From the NCBI RefSeq assembly GCF_025751575.1, contig NZ_JAOWLA010000006.1, forward strand, positions 124,001 through 188,000: a stretch of 64,000 nucleotides of DNA. Reading direction: 5' to 3'. Both the position numbers and the translations under genes were made by a program. The notes beneath the pieces were generated by a model, which worked only from the letters and a program-made list of their open reading frames with translations, did no database searches and was not told the DNA's origin. The stretch is from Albidovulum sediminicola (GTDB taxonomy: Bacteria > Pseudomonadota > Alphaproteobacteria > Rhodobacterales > Rhodobacteraceae). Numbering within the stretch: position 1 is the first letter of the stretch; every line of letters starts with the position of its first letter. This document shows positions 45,129 to 54,172 of the stretch, one piece after another.

Positions 45129-45554
45129 ATGGCCAAGACCGATCTTCCGCCCATCGACCTCAACAACCCCGACAGTGCCCGCAGAGCCTTGGCCGAAGCG
45201 CTCTTGCTGCTGGGCGAGGGTGGGATCCCGCATGTCGCCTCGGTGCTTCAGGACTTCGGTCACTCGCAGGTGTCGAGCCACTTCCGTAGCGGCTATGAAA
45301 AGGACATGCTGCAAGTGATCGGGGCGAAGCTTGGCGAATGGGTCGCGGCCAACGTCCCGGAAGGCGTCGATGTGCATCCCCATGTCCTCCACGGTACGAT
45401 CTACGACCAGACCCTGCGCGCCGCCGACCGGCTGTCGGTCGATCTGATCGTCATGGGATTGCACCGGCCCGAACTTTCCGACCACCTCCTCGGGCCGAAC
45501 GCAGCCCGGGTGGTCCGCTACGCCAAGCAATCCATCGACGTCGTCAGGATCTGA
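45129..45554 (+). CDS. Universal stress protein (UspA family)
   Basis: 141 residues. The C-terminal half is well conserved: HVLHGTIYDQTLRAADR, VDLIVMGLHRPELSDHLLG, then NAARVVRYAKQSIDVVR, the ATP-binding G-x2-G-x9-G-like region of this family. Usp genes often accompany TRAP transporters (as TeaD does). The first 30 residues look diverged from family members, so the protein may be under relaxed constraint beside the broken transporter. Confidence 0.78.
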   Translation: MAKTDLPPIDLNNPDSARRALAEALLLLGEGGIPHVASVLQDFGHSQVSSHFRSGYEKDMLQVIGAKLGEWVAANVPEGVDVHPHVLHGTIYDQTLRAADRLSVDLIVMGLHRPELSDHLLGPNAARVVRYAKQSIDVVRI

Positions 45555-45557
45555 CCT

Positions 45558-46886
45558 ATGCCCAAACACATCTTCGGCCGTTCGACGAAAGGTCAACTGC
45601 CCACCGCCGTTTCCGGCGATGGCTGCTACATCATCGATGCCTCCGGCAAGCGCTACCTTGACGGCTCCGGCGGCGCGGCGGTCTCCTGCCTTGGCCATTC
45701 CAACGCGCGCGTCCGTGCGGCGCTGCACGACCAGTTGGACCGGCTGGCCTTTGCGCATACCGGCTTCTTCACCTCGGATGCCGCAGAAGCGCTTGCCGAC
45801 CGGCTGGTTGCCGAGGCCCCCGAGGGGATCGAGCGCGTCTACCTCGTCTCCGGCGGGTCGGAGGCGGTCGAGGCCGCGATCAAGCTGGCCCGCCAGTATT
45901 TCATGGAGATCGGCCAGCCCAAGCGCCACCGCGTCATCGCGCGGCGCCAAAGCTACCATGGCAATACGCTGGGCGCGCTCGCCACCGGGGGCAACGAATG
46001 GCGCCGCGCGCAGTTCGCGCCGCTTCTGGTCGAGACCTCCCATATCGCGCCCTGCTACGAATACCGCGACCGCGCCGAGGGCGAGGGGCAGGAGGCCTAT
46101 GGCCGCCGTGTCGCCGACGAGCTTGAGGACGAGATCCAGCGCCTGGGGCCCGAGACGGTGATGGCCTTCGTCGCCGAGCCCGTGGTCGGCGCCACTGCCG
46201 GCGCGGTTCCCGCGGTTCCCGGATACCTGAAGCGTATCCGGGAGATCTGCGACCGTCACGGCGTCCTTCTGATCCTTGATGAGGTGATGTGCGGCATGGG
46301 GCGGACGGGGTACCTCTTCGCCTGCCTCGAAGACGGGGTCGCCCCCGACATGATCACCATCGCCAAGGGTCTGGGCGCGGGCTACCAGCCGATCGGCGCG
46401 CTCATGGTCAGCGGTGCGATCTACGGCGCCGTCGCCGGGGGCTCGGGATTCTTCCAGCACGGGCACACCTACATGGGCCACGCCATGGCCGCCGCCGCCG
46501 CCAACGCGGTCCTGAGCGAGATCGAGGAGAGGGGCCTGCTCGCCCGTGTGCGCACGCAAGGGGACAAACTCGACCAGGCACTGCGCGGCGCGCTGGGGCA
46601 GCATCCCCATGTGGGCGACATCCGGGGCCGAGGGCTGTTCCGGGGCGTCGAGCTTGTCGCGGATCGGGAGGCCAAGGCGACCTTCGATCCCGCGCGCAAG
46701 ATCCACGCGAAGATCAAGGCGGAGGCCTTTGCGGCGGGCCTCATCTGCTACCCGATGGGCGGGACAATCGACGGGGTGCACGGCGACCACCTGTTGCTGG
46801 CGCCCCCGTTCATCATCGAGGATGCGCAGATCGACGAGTTGGTGACGAAGCTCTCGGGTGCGATCGACCGGGCCATCGCGGCATGA
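45558..46886 (+). CDS. Class III (omega) aminotransferase
   Basis: 442 residues, intact. PLP-binding blocks: VSGGSEAVEAAIKLARQYF, VIARRQSYHGNTLGAL, LILDEVMCGMGRTG and the Schiff-base Lys in MITIAKGLGAGYQPIGA. It would deaminate an amine or beta/omega-amino acid. It starts 3 bases after uspA and overlaps the BKACE gene (ATGA). The pairing with a beta-keto acid cleavage enzyme suggests its product is a beta-keto acid (inference). Confidence 0.9.
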   Translation: MPKHIFGRSTKGQLPTAVSGDGCYIIDASGKRYLDGSGGAAVSCLGHSNARVRAALHDQLDRLAFAHTGFFTSDAAEALADRLVAEAPEGIERVYLVSGGSEAVEAAIKLARQYFMEIGQPKRHRVIARRQSYHGNTLGALATGGNEWRRAQFAPLLVETSHIAPCYEYRDRAEGEGQEAYGRRVADELEDEIQRLGPETVMAFVAEPVVGATAGAVPAVPGYLKRIREICDRHGVLLILDEVMCGMGRTGYLFACLEDGVAPDMITIAKGLGAGYQPIGALMVSGAIYGAVAGGSGFFQHGHTYMGHAMAAAAANAVLSEIEERGLLARVRTQGDKLDQALRGALGQHPHVGDIRGRGLFRGVELVADREAKATFDPARKIHAKIKAEAFAAGLICYPMGGTIDGVHGDHLLLAPPFIIEDAQIDELVTKLSGAIDRAIAA

Positions 46887-47701
46887 GGCCCTTGCCCCGG
46901 ATCATGGTCGCGCCAAACGGGGCGCGTCTGACCAAGGCCGATCACCCCGGCATCCCCCTCACGATCCCCGAGATCGTGGAGGCCGCCCGCGCCTGCGCCG
47001 CTGCCGGGGCCGACGGCATCCACGCCCATGCGCGCGACGCAGGCGGCGGGCACGTTCTGGACGCGGGCCTTTACCGAGAGCTTCTGGGTGAGCTTGCGCA
47101 GGTCCTGCCGGGGTTCTATGCCCAGATCACAACCGAGGCCGTCGGGGTGTATTCGCCGGAGGAGCAGCGCGCCCTCGTCGCCGATCTCTGGCCAGAGGCG
47201 GTGTCGATCGCGCTACGCGAGATCACTGCAGGCCAGGACGATGCCGTGACGCGGGCGTTCTTCGCTTCCTGCCGCGACCACGGGGTAGGCGTCCAGCACA
47301 TCCTGTACGACGCGGGCGATATCGACCATCTCGCGCGGCTGGTGGGGCAGGGGGTGGTGCCCGGCCCGGACCTCAAGGTGCTGGTCGTCCTTGGCCGCTA
47401 TACGGCGGGCCAGACCTCTGCGCCGCAGGATCTTGCGGCGCCCGCCGCAAGGCTCCTGGGTCATTTCCCGGATATCGACTGGGCCGTCTGCGCCTTCGGC
47501 GCGCAAGAGACCGACTGCCTGATGGCGGCCCATGCCCTGGGCGGAAAGGCGCGGATCGGGTTCGAGAACAATCGACTGAACAGCAATGGCACCCTTGCCC
47601 GAACCAACGCCGAAAGGGTGGCGGAGCTTGTGACCCGGCTGGGTACGAAACCCGACCGCGCGAAAGGCCGACCCCGTGACCTGCCGACGGGCGGAGCCTA
47701 G
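46883..47701 (+). CDS. BKACE-family beta-keto acid cleavage enzyme (DUF849)
   Basis: 272 residues from ATG 46883, overlapping the aminotransferase stop; a longer frame upstream lies antisense-free inside that gene in another frame and is rejected. The TIM barrel shows IMVAPNGARLTKADHPGIPL, the metal-binding HAHARD and the late block RIGFENNRLNSNGTLA. Family members split a beta-keto acid with acetyl-CoA into acetoacetate and an acyl-CoA. Likely functional despite the decayed genes on both sides. Confidence 0.85.
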   Translation: MRPLPRIMVAPNGARLTKADHPGIPLTIPEIVEAARACAAAGADGIHAHARDAGGGHVLDAGLYRELLGELAQVLPGFYAQITTEAVGVYSPEEQRALVADLWPEAVSIALREITAGQDDAVTRAFFASCRDHGVGVQHILYDAGDIDHLARLVGQGVVPGPDLKVLVVLGRYTAGQTSAPQDLAAPAARLLGHFPDIDWAVCAFGAQETDCLMAAHALGGKARIGFENNRLNSNGTLARTNAERVAELVTRLGTKPDRAKGRPRDLPTGGA

Positions 47702-47894
47702 AGAAATCCGGTCTCGTTTGCGCCAGACCGCCCTTGTTCCAGCCGCTCGGTCTTTGACACCTCCGGGCCAACGGCCTTACCGCGCCGCCAAAGACATTTT
47801 CATCGCCCGGCGAATTGGCTTGCGTAGGCAAGTACAGGATGCCGGGGGTGTAAACGCCGTTCAGAAATGTCGCTCGTATAGCAATGCAGAGGTG

Positions 47895-48148
47895 TCACCA
47901 CGGAACCTCGACTGGCAGCCCGGCCAGTAGCAGCGACATTCGCGCGACCTTGCTGTTGTCCTCGCCCGCCTGTTTGGCGCAGCCGAAGATCACGTCATCT
48001 ACGGCCGCCCAGTCCACGCCCGCGTTGCGCGCCATCTGCGCGCGCAGTGGCACCGCGCCAAGGTCGTCGGTCCGCACCATCGAAAGCGCTCCCCCCCGAA
48101 GCGCCCGATCGGGGTGCGGATGAAGTCGCCGATGACGGCTTCGGTCAT
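47895..48148 (-). pseudogene. pcaF: Beta-ketoadipyl-CoA thiolase remnant
   Basis: Only the first 84 or so residues remain: MTEAVIGDFIRTPIGRFGG, then after a frameshift VRTDDLGAVPLRAQMARN and FGCAKQAGEDNSKVARMS, ending at a stop just after GLPVEV. The shift lies in a run of seven G (coding strand; C run at 48091-48097), where removing one base restores the family sequence. The active-site Cys and all downstream sequence are absent. The 193 bases between this remnant and the BKACE gene hold nothing I can identify. Confidence 0.88.
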
Positions 48149-48149
48149 C

Positions 48150-48817
48150 TCAGAGATCCGGAACGATGAGGTCGGCCACCGGGCCGTCAAGGTGAAAGGG
48201 GGGGGCGCCGGTGACGGCTTGCCGTGCGGCGAGCGATAGGGCGGGCAGCTTTTCCCGCAGCACGAAATGCCCGTCCCGAATATCGGCTACGGCGAGCGAG
48301 GTGTAGGCGCGCGCCCCGCACCCGAGGCCCGTCAGGGGCAGGGTGCAGCGGCGCACGAGCTTGGGCTGAGCCTCCCGCGTGACATGGTCGGTCACGACCG
48401 CCACGCGCCATGCACGAGGTCCATCGCGCCGCCCACCGCCGGAACGCCGCCCGGGCCAGTGGACCAATTCACGAGGTCGCCGTTTTCGGCCAGCTGATAG
48501 ACGCCCAGGATCGCCACGTCGAGATGCCCGCCGCGCACCGTGGCGAAGCTGCCGGCATGGTGGAAGAAAGCCGCGCCGGGCTTCAGGGTGATCGCCGTCT
48601 TGCCGGCGTTGATCAGGTCCCAGTCCTCGTCCCCCGGCGCCGGGGCGCCGCCAAAACCGAGGACGCCGTTTTCGGTATGGAACACGGCCTCGCGGCCGGG
48701 CGGCTGGAACCGGGCGACCAGTTCTGGGAAGTCGTTCCCGCGGTTGACATAGGCGCCGTCCGCGATGTCCTGCGCGACGCGTCAGGCAATCTCGGCGTTA
48801 GTAAGCTTGGCGGTCAT
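48150..48817 (-). pseudogene. pcaJ: 3-oxoadipate CoA-transferase beta subunit, broken
   Basis: The frame starts MTAKLTNAEIA at 48817 and meets TGA at 48782-48784 (codon 12). It continues in frame as RVAQDIADGAYVN and FHTENGVLGFGGAPAPG, with the usual GIG(L/F) motif degraded to RGND. It then shifts frame near 48,405 at DLVHGA into VAVVTDHVTREAQPKLV, with the normal end DGPVADLIVPDL. One nonsense, one frameshift and an altered motif show it is inactive. Its start overlaps the pcaI remnant stop. Confidence 0.9.
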
Positions 48818-49300
48818 GCCCACGCCTCCGGGCAGCGGGCCTGCGCGCGGTTCAGCACCTCTTCCTGCGCAGGGTCGGGAACCTCGACGACTGCTCGGAC
48901 GAAGATACCGGGCGTGACCACATGCTCCGGGTCGATGCCGCCCGCCCCGCCAGCGCGGATGCGCTCGGCCAGGTCGCCCTGCGGCACAAGTTCCAGCACG
49001 AATCTGCACGCGCGGGAAAGCTCGGTGAAGACACGCGGGTCGGCCGAGCGCGGGAAGAAACAGACCAGCGGCTCGACAAGGCCATGTTCGATCAATGCTG
49101 CAAGCCCCACGTACCCGTTGCCCGCGTTGTTGTTCACCACGGTCAGGTTTTTTCGGGCTTCCCGTGGCCAGGAAACGGTCGATCAGCGCATGGATCAGCT
49201 CGATCGGGGCGCCTGCGCCGCCGAATCCACCGTTCATCACCGTGGCGCCGTCGGGAATGCCGGCGACGGCCTGCGCGGGCGAAGCGATGCGTTTGTCCAC
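48814..49300 (-). pseudogene. pcaI: 3-oxoadipate CoA-transferase alpha subunit, broken
   Basis: From GTG 49298-49300 (AGGAG upstream): DKRIASPAQAVAGIPDGATV and GGFGGAGAPIELIHALIDRF. A +1 shift in a run of six A (T run at 49148-49153) follows, then LTVVNNNAGNGYVGLAALIE. After IRAGGAGG the frame jumps straight to IDPEHVVTPGIFV, so roughly 100 residues of the middle are deleted. It is the first gene of a former pcaIJF operon. Confidence 0.9.
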
Positions 49301-49512
49301 GACGCACTCCTGATCGGGATGGCGACCCTGGGGCGATGCGGTCGTCGGGTGAAACCGTCTTTGTTCTCGGCCCGCAAGATCCGCGCCGCCGCAGCGGCGC
49401 AAACGCCGCCTCGTGCCGGTGTCGCGCAGCCTTGCAAAGGCGGGGTGGCGACTATAGGTTCCTGCGCGACCAAACGGGCAGAAGCGCCCGATCTGACGAG
49501 AGGACGCCTCCA

Positions 49513-49854
49513 ATGCTGATTTCCCCCGCTTACGCCCAAGCCGCCGGCGCAAACCCCGGCGCGGGCGCGCTGTTGTCGCAGCTTCCCTTCCTGCTGCTGC
49601 TCTTCGCGATCATGTACTTCTTCCTGATCCGCCCGCAACAAAAGAAGGTGAAGGAACACCGCGCCATGGTCGAGGCCCTTCGCCGCGGCGACCAGGTGGT
49701 CACGCAGGGTGGGATCATCGGCAAGATCTCCAAGGTCAAGGACGGCGACGGCGAGGTCGAGGTCGAGATCGCCGACGGCGTGAAGGTGCGCGTGGTGCGT
49801 TCCTCCATCGCGCAGGTGGTGTCCAAGACCGAACCGGCCGCCAACACGAACTGA
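49513..49854 (+). CDS. yajC: Sec translocase accessory subunit YajC
   Basis: 113 residues. One membrane helix (about 24-42, LPFLLLLFAIMYFFLI) is followed by RPQQKKVKEHRAMVEALRRGDQVVTQGGIIGKI, the YajC signature. It forms a complex with SecDF that assists the SecYEG channel. It is 6 bases upstream of secD. Confidence 0.96.
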   Translation: MLISPAYAQAAGANPGAGALLSQLPFLLLLFAIMYFFLIRPQQKKVKEHRAMVEALRRGDQVVTQGGIIGKISKVKDGDGEVEVEIADGVKVRVVRSSIAQVVSKTEPAANTN

Positions 49855-49860
49855 GCTGTC

Positions 49861-51519
49861 ATGCTTCAGATCCCCCTTTGGAAGCGCATCGTCATCCTGG
49901 GCCTGTGCGCCCTGGGCCTGATCGGCGCGGCGCCGAACCTGTTCTATGACCGGGTGGAGCGCCACAATGATGCCGTCGCGGCTGTCGAGCGAACGAAGGT
50001 CGAGACCGAACAGCAGACTGCCGCAATTGACTTGTGGCCGTCCTGGCTGCCCTCGGCGATCGTCAACCTGGGCCTCGATCTGAGGGGCGGCGCGCATCTT
50101 CTGGCGGAGGTGCAGGTCGCCGATGTCTACAAGCAGCGCATGGACGCGATGTGGCCCGAGGTGCGCCGCGCGCTGGTGAGCGAGGCCAAGGTCGCCGTGC
50201 GCCGGATCAAGGGCGCCCCGGACGAGCTGAGGGTGGAAATCGACAAGCCCGAGGCGATGGAAAAGGCGGTGGAGGTCGTGCGCGGCTTCTCCAGCCCCGT
50301 CGTGACACTGACCGGCGTCGGCCAGAACGATCTGGCGATCCGGACCGAGGGCAACCAGATCGTCGTGACCCTCTCCGAGGCCGAACGCGTCGCCACCGAC
50401 GACCGCACCATGCAGCAGTCGCTCGAAATCGTGCGCCGCCGCGTCGATGCGGCGGGCACGCGCGAACCGACGATCCAGCGCCAGGGCGACGACCGCATCC
50501 TGATCGAGGTGCCGGGCATCGGCTCCGCCGCCGAGTTGAAGGAACTGATCGGCACCACGGCGCAGTTGACCTTCAACCAGGTCATCCGCCGCAGCGCGAA
50601 CAAGGACGAACCGGCCGGCGTCGGCAACGTCAACTATCCCTCGGCCGAGGACGAAGGCGTCTATTACATCCTCGACGAGCTCCCTGTCGTGACGGGCGAG
50701 GAACTGGTGGACGCGCGCCCCGACTTCGACCAGAACGGCCGCCCGGCCGTGGCCTTCCGCTTCAACACCTCCGGCGCGCGCAAGTTCGGCGACTACACGG
50801 CGGCGCATGTGGGCGAGCTGTTCGCCATCGTGCTGGATGGCAAGGTGATTTCCGCCCCGCAGATCCGCACCCATATCGGCGGCGGGTCCGGCATCATCAC
50901 CGGCACCTTCACCCCCGAGCAGACCAACAACCTTGCCGTGCTGCTGCGCGCCGGCGCGCTGCCCGCGAAGATGGAGTTCCTTGAGGAACGCACCGTCGGC
51001 CCTGAACTGGGTCAGGACAGCATTGATGCGGGCCGCGTGGCCGCGATTGTCGGCACCGTTGCCGTCGTGTTCTTCATGATCGCCTCTTACGGGCTGTTCG
51101 GCGTCTTCGCGGCGGTCGCGCTGGGGCTGAACCTGTCGATGATGTTCGCGATCCTGTCGACCATGGGCGCGACACTGACGCTGCCCGGCATCGCGGGGAT
51201 CGTGCTGACGGTCGGCATGGCGGTCGATGCCAACGTGCTGGTGTTCGAACGCATCAAGGAAGAGTTGAAGACCGCCCGGGGCCCCGCCCGCGCGATCGAG
51301 CTTGGTTACGAAAAGGCCATGTCCGCGATCATCGACGCGAACCTGACCACCGTCATCGCGGCGCTGATCCTGTTCTTCCTGGGCTCCGGCCCGGTCAAGG
51401 GCTTCGCCGTCACGCTGATGATCGGCCTGATCACCTCGGTCTTCACGGCGATCTTCGTCACGCGGCTTTTCGTCGTCACCTGGTTCGCGCGCAAGCGCCC
51501 CAAAACGCTTGTAGTCTGA
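49861..51519 (+). CDS. secD: Protein-export membrane protein SecD
   Basis: 552 residues with an N-terminal helix, a periplasmic P1 domain starting NLGLDLRGGAHLLAEV, and five C-terminal helices including GIAGIVLTVGMAVDANVLVFERIKEE (the proton-path Asp lies in this block). SecD and SecF use the proton gradient to pull exported proteins out of the channel. Separate secD and secF genes, as here, are usual. Confidence 0.97.
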   Translation: MLQIPLWKRIVILGLCALGLIGAAPNLFYDRVERHNDAVAAVERTKVETEQQTAAIDLWPSWLPSAIVNLGLDLRGGAHLLAEVQVADVYKQRMDAMWPEVRRALVSEAKVAVRRIKGAPDELRVEIDKPEAMEKAVEVVRGFSSPVVTLTGVGQNDLAIRTEGNQIVVTLSEAERVATDDRTMQQSLEIVRRRVDAAGTREPTIQRQGDDRILIEVPGIGSAAELKELIGTTAQLTFNQVIRRSANKDEPAGVGNVNYPSAEDEGVYYILDELPVVTGEELVDARPDFDQNGRPAVAFRFNTSGARKFGDYTAAHVGELFAIVLDGKVISAPQIRTHIGGGSGIITGTFTPEQTNNLAVLLRAGALPAKMEFLEERTVGPELGQDSIDAGRVAAIVGTVAVVFFMIASYGLFGVFAAVALGLNLSMMFAILSTMGATLTLPGIAGIVLTVGMAVDANVLVFERIKEELKTARGPARAIELGYEKAMSAIIDANLTTVIAALILFFLGSGPVKGFAVTLMIGLITSVFTAIFVTRLFVVTWFARKRPKTLVV

Positions 51520-51529
51520 GGGTCCGGCC

Positions 51530-52510
51530 ATGGCATTCCGTCTTCGACTGGTCCCGCAACAGACCAACATCGACTTCTTCCGCTGGGCGCCTGTCACCTT
51601 CTGGGGCTCGGTCGCGCTGGTGATCGCCTCGATCGTCCTGACCGTGTTCCTGGGGCTGAACTTCGGCATCGACTTCCGTGGCGGCACGACGATCCGCACC
51701 GACTCCACGACTCCGGTGAACGTGGGCGCCTATCGCGATGTGATCACGCCGCTGAATCTTGGCGACGTGACGATCACGGAGGTCTTCGATCCGACCTTCC
51801 GCGACGACCAGCATGTCGCACAGATCCGCATCCAGGCGCAGGAGGGGGATGAGGCCATCACCCCCGAAACCATCGGCCAGGTGGAGGCCGCGCTGCAATC
51901 GGTCGATCCCTCGATCACCTTCCCCTCGGTCGAATCCGTGGGTCCCAAGGTCTCGGGCGAGTTGATCAAGACGGCGATCTATTCGATCCTGACCGCGACC
52001 GTCGCGATCTGCGCCTATATCTGGCTCAGGTTCGAGTGGCAGTTCTCGGTCGGCGCGGTGGTCGCGCTGGTTCATGACATCGCGCTGACGGTCGGCATCT
52101 TCTCGCTCTTCCAGATCAAGTTCGACCTGACGATCATCGCGGCGCTGCTGACGATCCTGGGCTATTCCATCAACGATACGGTGGTCGTCTTCGACCGGCT
52201 TCGCGAGAACCTGATCAAGTACAAGACCATGCCGCTGCGCGACGTCATGAACCTGTCGGTGAACGAGACGCTGAGCCGGACGGTCCTGACCTCCGGCACG
52301 ACGCTGATCGCGCTGATCGCGCTTCTGGTCTTCGGCGGCGACGTGATCCGGGGCTTTGTCTTTGCGATGACCTGGGGCGTGGTCGTGGGCACCTATTCCT
52401 CGGTCTACGTCGCCAAGAACGTCGTTCTGATGCTGGGCGTCAAGCGCGACTGGGGCAAGAAGCCAGAGGGCGGGCCGGGCGGCACGACCTTCGCCGACAG
52501 CAACAGCTGA
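51530..52510 (+). CDS. secF: Protein-export membrane protein SecF
   Basis: 326 residues with six helices. Markers are LNFGIDFRGGTTIR near the start and ILTILGYSINDTVVVFDRLREN in the fourth helix. It partners SecD and lies 10 bases after it. Confidence 0.97.
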   Translation: MAFRLRLVPQQTNIDFFRWAPVTFWGSVALVIASIVLTVFLGLNFGIDFRGGTTIRTDSTTPVNVGAYRDVITPLNLGDVTITEVFDPTFRDDQHVAQIRIQAQEGDEAITPETIGQVEAALQSVDPSITFPSVESVGPKVSGELIKTAIYSILTATVAICAYIWLRFEWQFSVGAVVALVHDIALTVGIFSLFQIKFDLTIIAALLTILGYSINDTVVVFDRLRENLIKYKTMPLRDVMNLSVNETLSRTVLTSGTTLIALIALLVFGGDVIRGFVFAMTWGVVVGTYSSVYVAKNVVLMLGVKRDWGKKPEGGPGGTTFADSNS

Positions 52511-52517
52511 CCCGCGC

Positions 52518-53270
52518 ATGAGCCAGGCGCTGGCGCAGGCGCTTCAGGTCGAGGGCCTCTGGCGGCTCTTGCTGGCGGCGGCCGTCGGCGGGCTGGTGCG
52601 GGGCTTTTCGGGCTTTGGCGGCGCGCTCATCTACATGCCGGCGGCCGCGACCGTGCTGACGCCGGTCTGGGCGCTGATCACGCTGACGCTGATGGATATC
52701 GCGGGGCCGGTGCCGAACCTGCGGGGCGCCTGGGCGGCGGCGCGGCGGCGAGAGGTCGCGATCCTTCTGGTCGGGGCCGCGCTTGCCCTGCCGCTGGGGC
52801 TTTGGCTCCTGTCGCGCCTGCCGCAGGACCCGTTCCGCTGGGGGCTTTCGGGCCTTGTCTTCGGGCTCTTGGCCCTGATGGCGGCAGGGTGGCGCTATCG
52901 CCACGCGCTGAGCGACCGCCTGGTGGCGGGGATCGGCGCGCTTGGCGGGCTTCTGGGGGGGCTGACCGGGGTGGCCGGACCGCCGGTTATCCTGTTCTAC
53001 ATGGCCGCAGGCCATTCCCCGGCGGTGATGCGCGCGAACCTGATCCTGTACTTCTTCGCCATCGACTGCACGGTGCTGGCGCTTATGGGCGGGGGCGGAT
53101 TGCTTGCCACGCCGCCGCTTGCCATCGCGCTTCTGACCGCGCCGGTCTATATGCTGGCCAATGTGCTTGGCGCACGGGCATTCCGGCCCGAGCGTGCCGG
53201 GGCCTACCGCTGGATCGCCTATGGGGTGATCGCCGCCTCTGCCGTTCTGGGCATGCCGGTCTGGGGCTAG
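52518..53270 (+). CDS. TSUP-family permease (TauE/SafE)
   Basis: 250 residues, seven or eight helices. The two family repeats are GLVRGFSGFGGALIYMPA (about 23-40) and GGLLGGLTGVAGPPVILFYM (about 145-165). TSUP proteins export sulfite, sulfoacetate or other sulfur-containing or organic anions. Placement 7 bases after secF suggests read-through; proximity to the DMSP locus is suggestive only. It overlaps the GntR gene end-to-end by 4 bases on the opposite strand. Confidence 0.85.
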   Translation: MSQALAQALQVEGLWRLLLAAAVGGLVRGFSGFGGALIYMPAAATVLTPVWALITLTLMDIAGPVPNLRGAWAAARRREVAILLVGAALALPLGLWLLSRLPQDPFRWGLSGLVFGLLALMAAGWRYRHALSDRLVAGIGALGGLLGGLTGVAGPPVILFYMAAGHSPAVMRANLILYFFAIDCTVLALMGGGGLLATPPLAIALLTAPVYMLANVLGARAFRPERAGAYRWIAYGVIAASAVLGMPVWG

Positions 53271-54016
53271 GCGTTTCCGTTCGCCTTGCGAACGCCGCGC
53301 GATTGGCGCACCTGCTCACCCAGCGCGGTGGAGTAGGCGGCAAGCGCCGAAAGGGCCGCATCGGCGGCAGAGGCGTCACCCGCCTCGATCGCGTCGGCGA
53401 TGGCGCTGTGGAGCGCGACGATGCGCTCGCGCGAGCGCGCGGTGAAGGTGATCATGTTCATCAGGGGCTGCATTGCCTCGACCGCGCCCGCAAGCTGGTA
53501 GGACAGCACCGGATTGGCCGCGGCGTCCACCAGGGCGCGGTGGAACGCAACGTCGGAGGCGCAGAACGCCTCGTCCGACAGGCCCGGTTCCGCCTGCCGG
53601 GCGATCTCGGCCCGCATCGCGGCCAGATGATCCGGCGTGCGGCGCGCGGCGGCGAAGGGCACGCAGGCGCGTTCCAGCGCATAGCGCGCCTCGCAGGCGG
53701 TTTCGAAATCCACCGCGTTCATCGAGAGCAAGAGCGTCGAGGTCGTGATCAGCTGTGCCGCGGCCGTGTCATAGGACAGCCGGTTCACGAAGGCGCCGCC
53801 CGTGGCACCACGCTGGGTGCGGATCAGGCTTTGCGCCGCCAGACGTTTCAGCGCCTCCCGCACGGTCGGACGCGAGACGCCGAACTGCTCGGCCAGGTCC
53901 TGTTCGGAGGGCAGGCGCTGATCCACGCTCAGCCGTCCCTCAACGATGGCATCGCGCAACACCGCCGCGATGCGGACCGGAAGCTCTCCCTCGTCGCTGA
54001 CTGTCAGTTTCTTCAT
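53267..54016 (-). CDS. GntR-family (FadR/FCD) regulator divergent from dmdA
   Basis: 249 residues. The N-terminal winged helix has LPSEQDLAEQFGVSRPTVREALKRLAAQSLI (about 36-66). The C-terminal FCD domain contains the metal-binding pattern D-x3-H (ASDVAFHRALVDAA) with later His residues. It is divergent from dmdA-acuI, and two TGTC-N-GACA-type sites lie 12 and 26 bases upstream of its own start, so it probably represses both itself and the DMSP genes until a pathway intermediate binds (inference). Confidence 0.88.
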   Translation of the reverse strand: MKKLTVSDEGELPVRIAAVLRDAIVEGRLSVDQRLPSEQDLAEQFGVSRPTVREALKRLAAQSLIRTQRGATGGAFVNRLSYDTAAAQLITTSTLLLSMNAVDFETACEARYALERACVPFAAARRTPDHLAAMRAEIARQAEPGLSDEAFCASDVAFHRALVDAAANPVLSYQLAGAVEAMQPLMNMITFTARSRERIVALHSAIADAIEAGDASAADAALSALAAYSTALGEQVRQSRGVRKANGNA

Positions 54017-54027
54017 CGCGCCTCAAT

Positions 54028-54050
54028 TGTCAGACATTAATTGTTTGACA
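54028..54050. promoter_or_regulatory. Tandem GntR-type operator candidates
   Basis: TGTCAGACA (54028-54036) is an exact TGTC-N-GACA palindrome, and TGTTTGACA (54042-54050) is the same with one change. Their centres are 14 bases apart, about one and a third helical turns. Both lie in AT-rich DNA between the GntR gene and dmdA and match the half-site style of FCD-type GntR regulators. Confidence 0.7.
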
Positions 54051-54172
54051 TTTCTCCCATTGATGTTGAATTTAGGTGGGACGCCGCGCCGCGTCCATAG
54101 TTTTCATGGGCGGGCGCTGCGACGAAAAGACCGTAAACACCTCGGAAACCAATACTTAGCATCGGATCGGAC

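Noticed and set aside
47895-49300. The frameshifts in pcaF and pcaI as mere sequencing errors
   Set aside because: Two lie in homopolymers and could be errors, but pcaI also has a large internal deletion, pcaJ has a nonsense codon and a non-homopolymer shift, and pcaF lacks most of its length.
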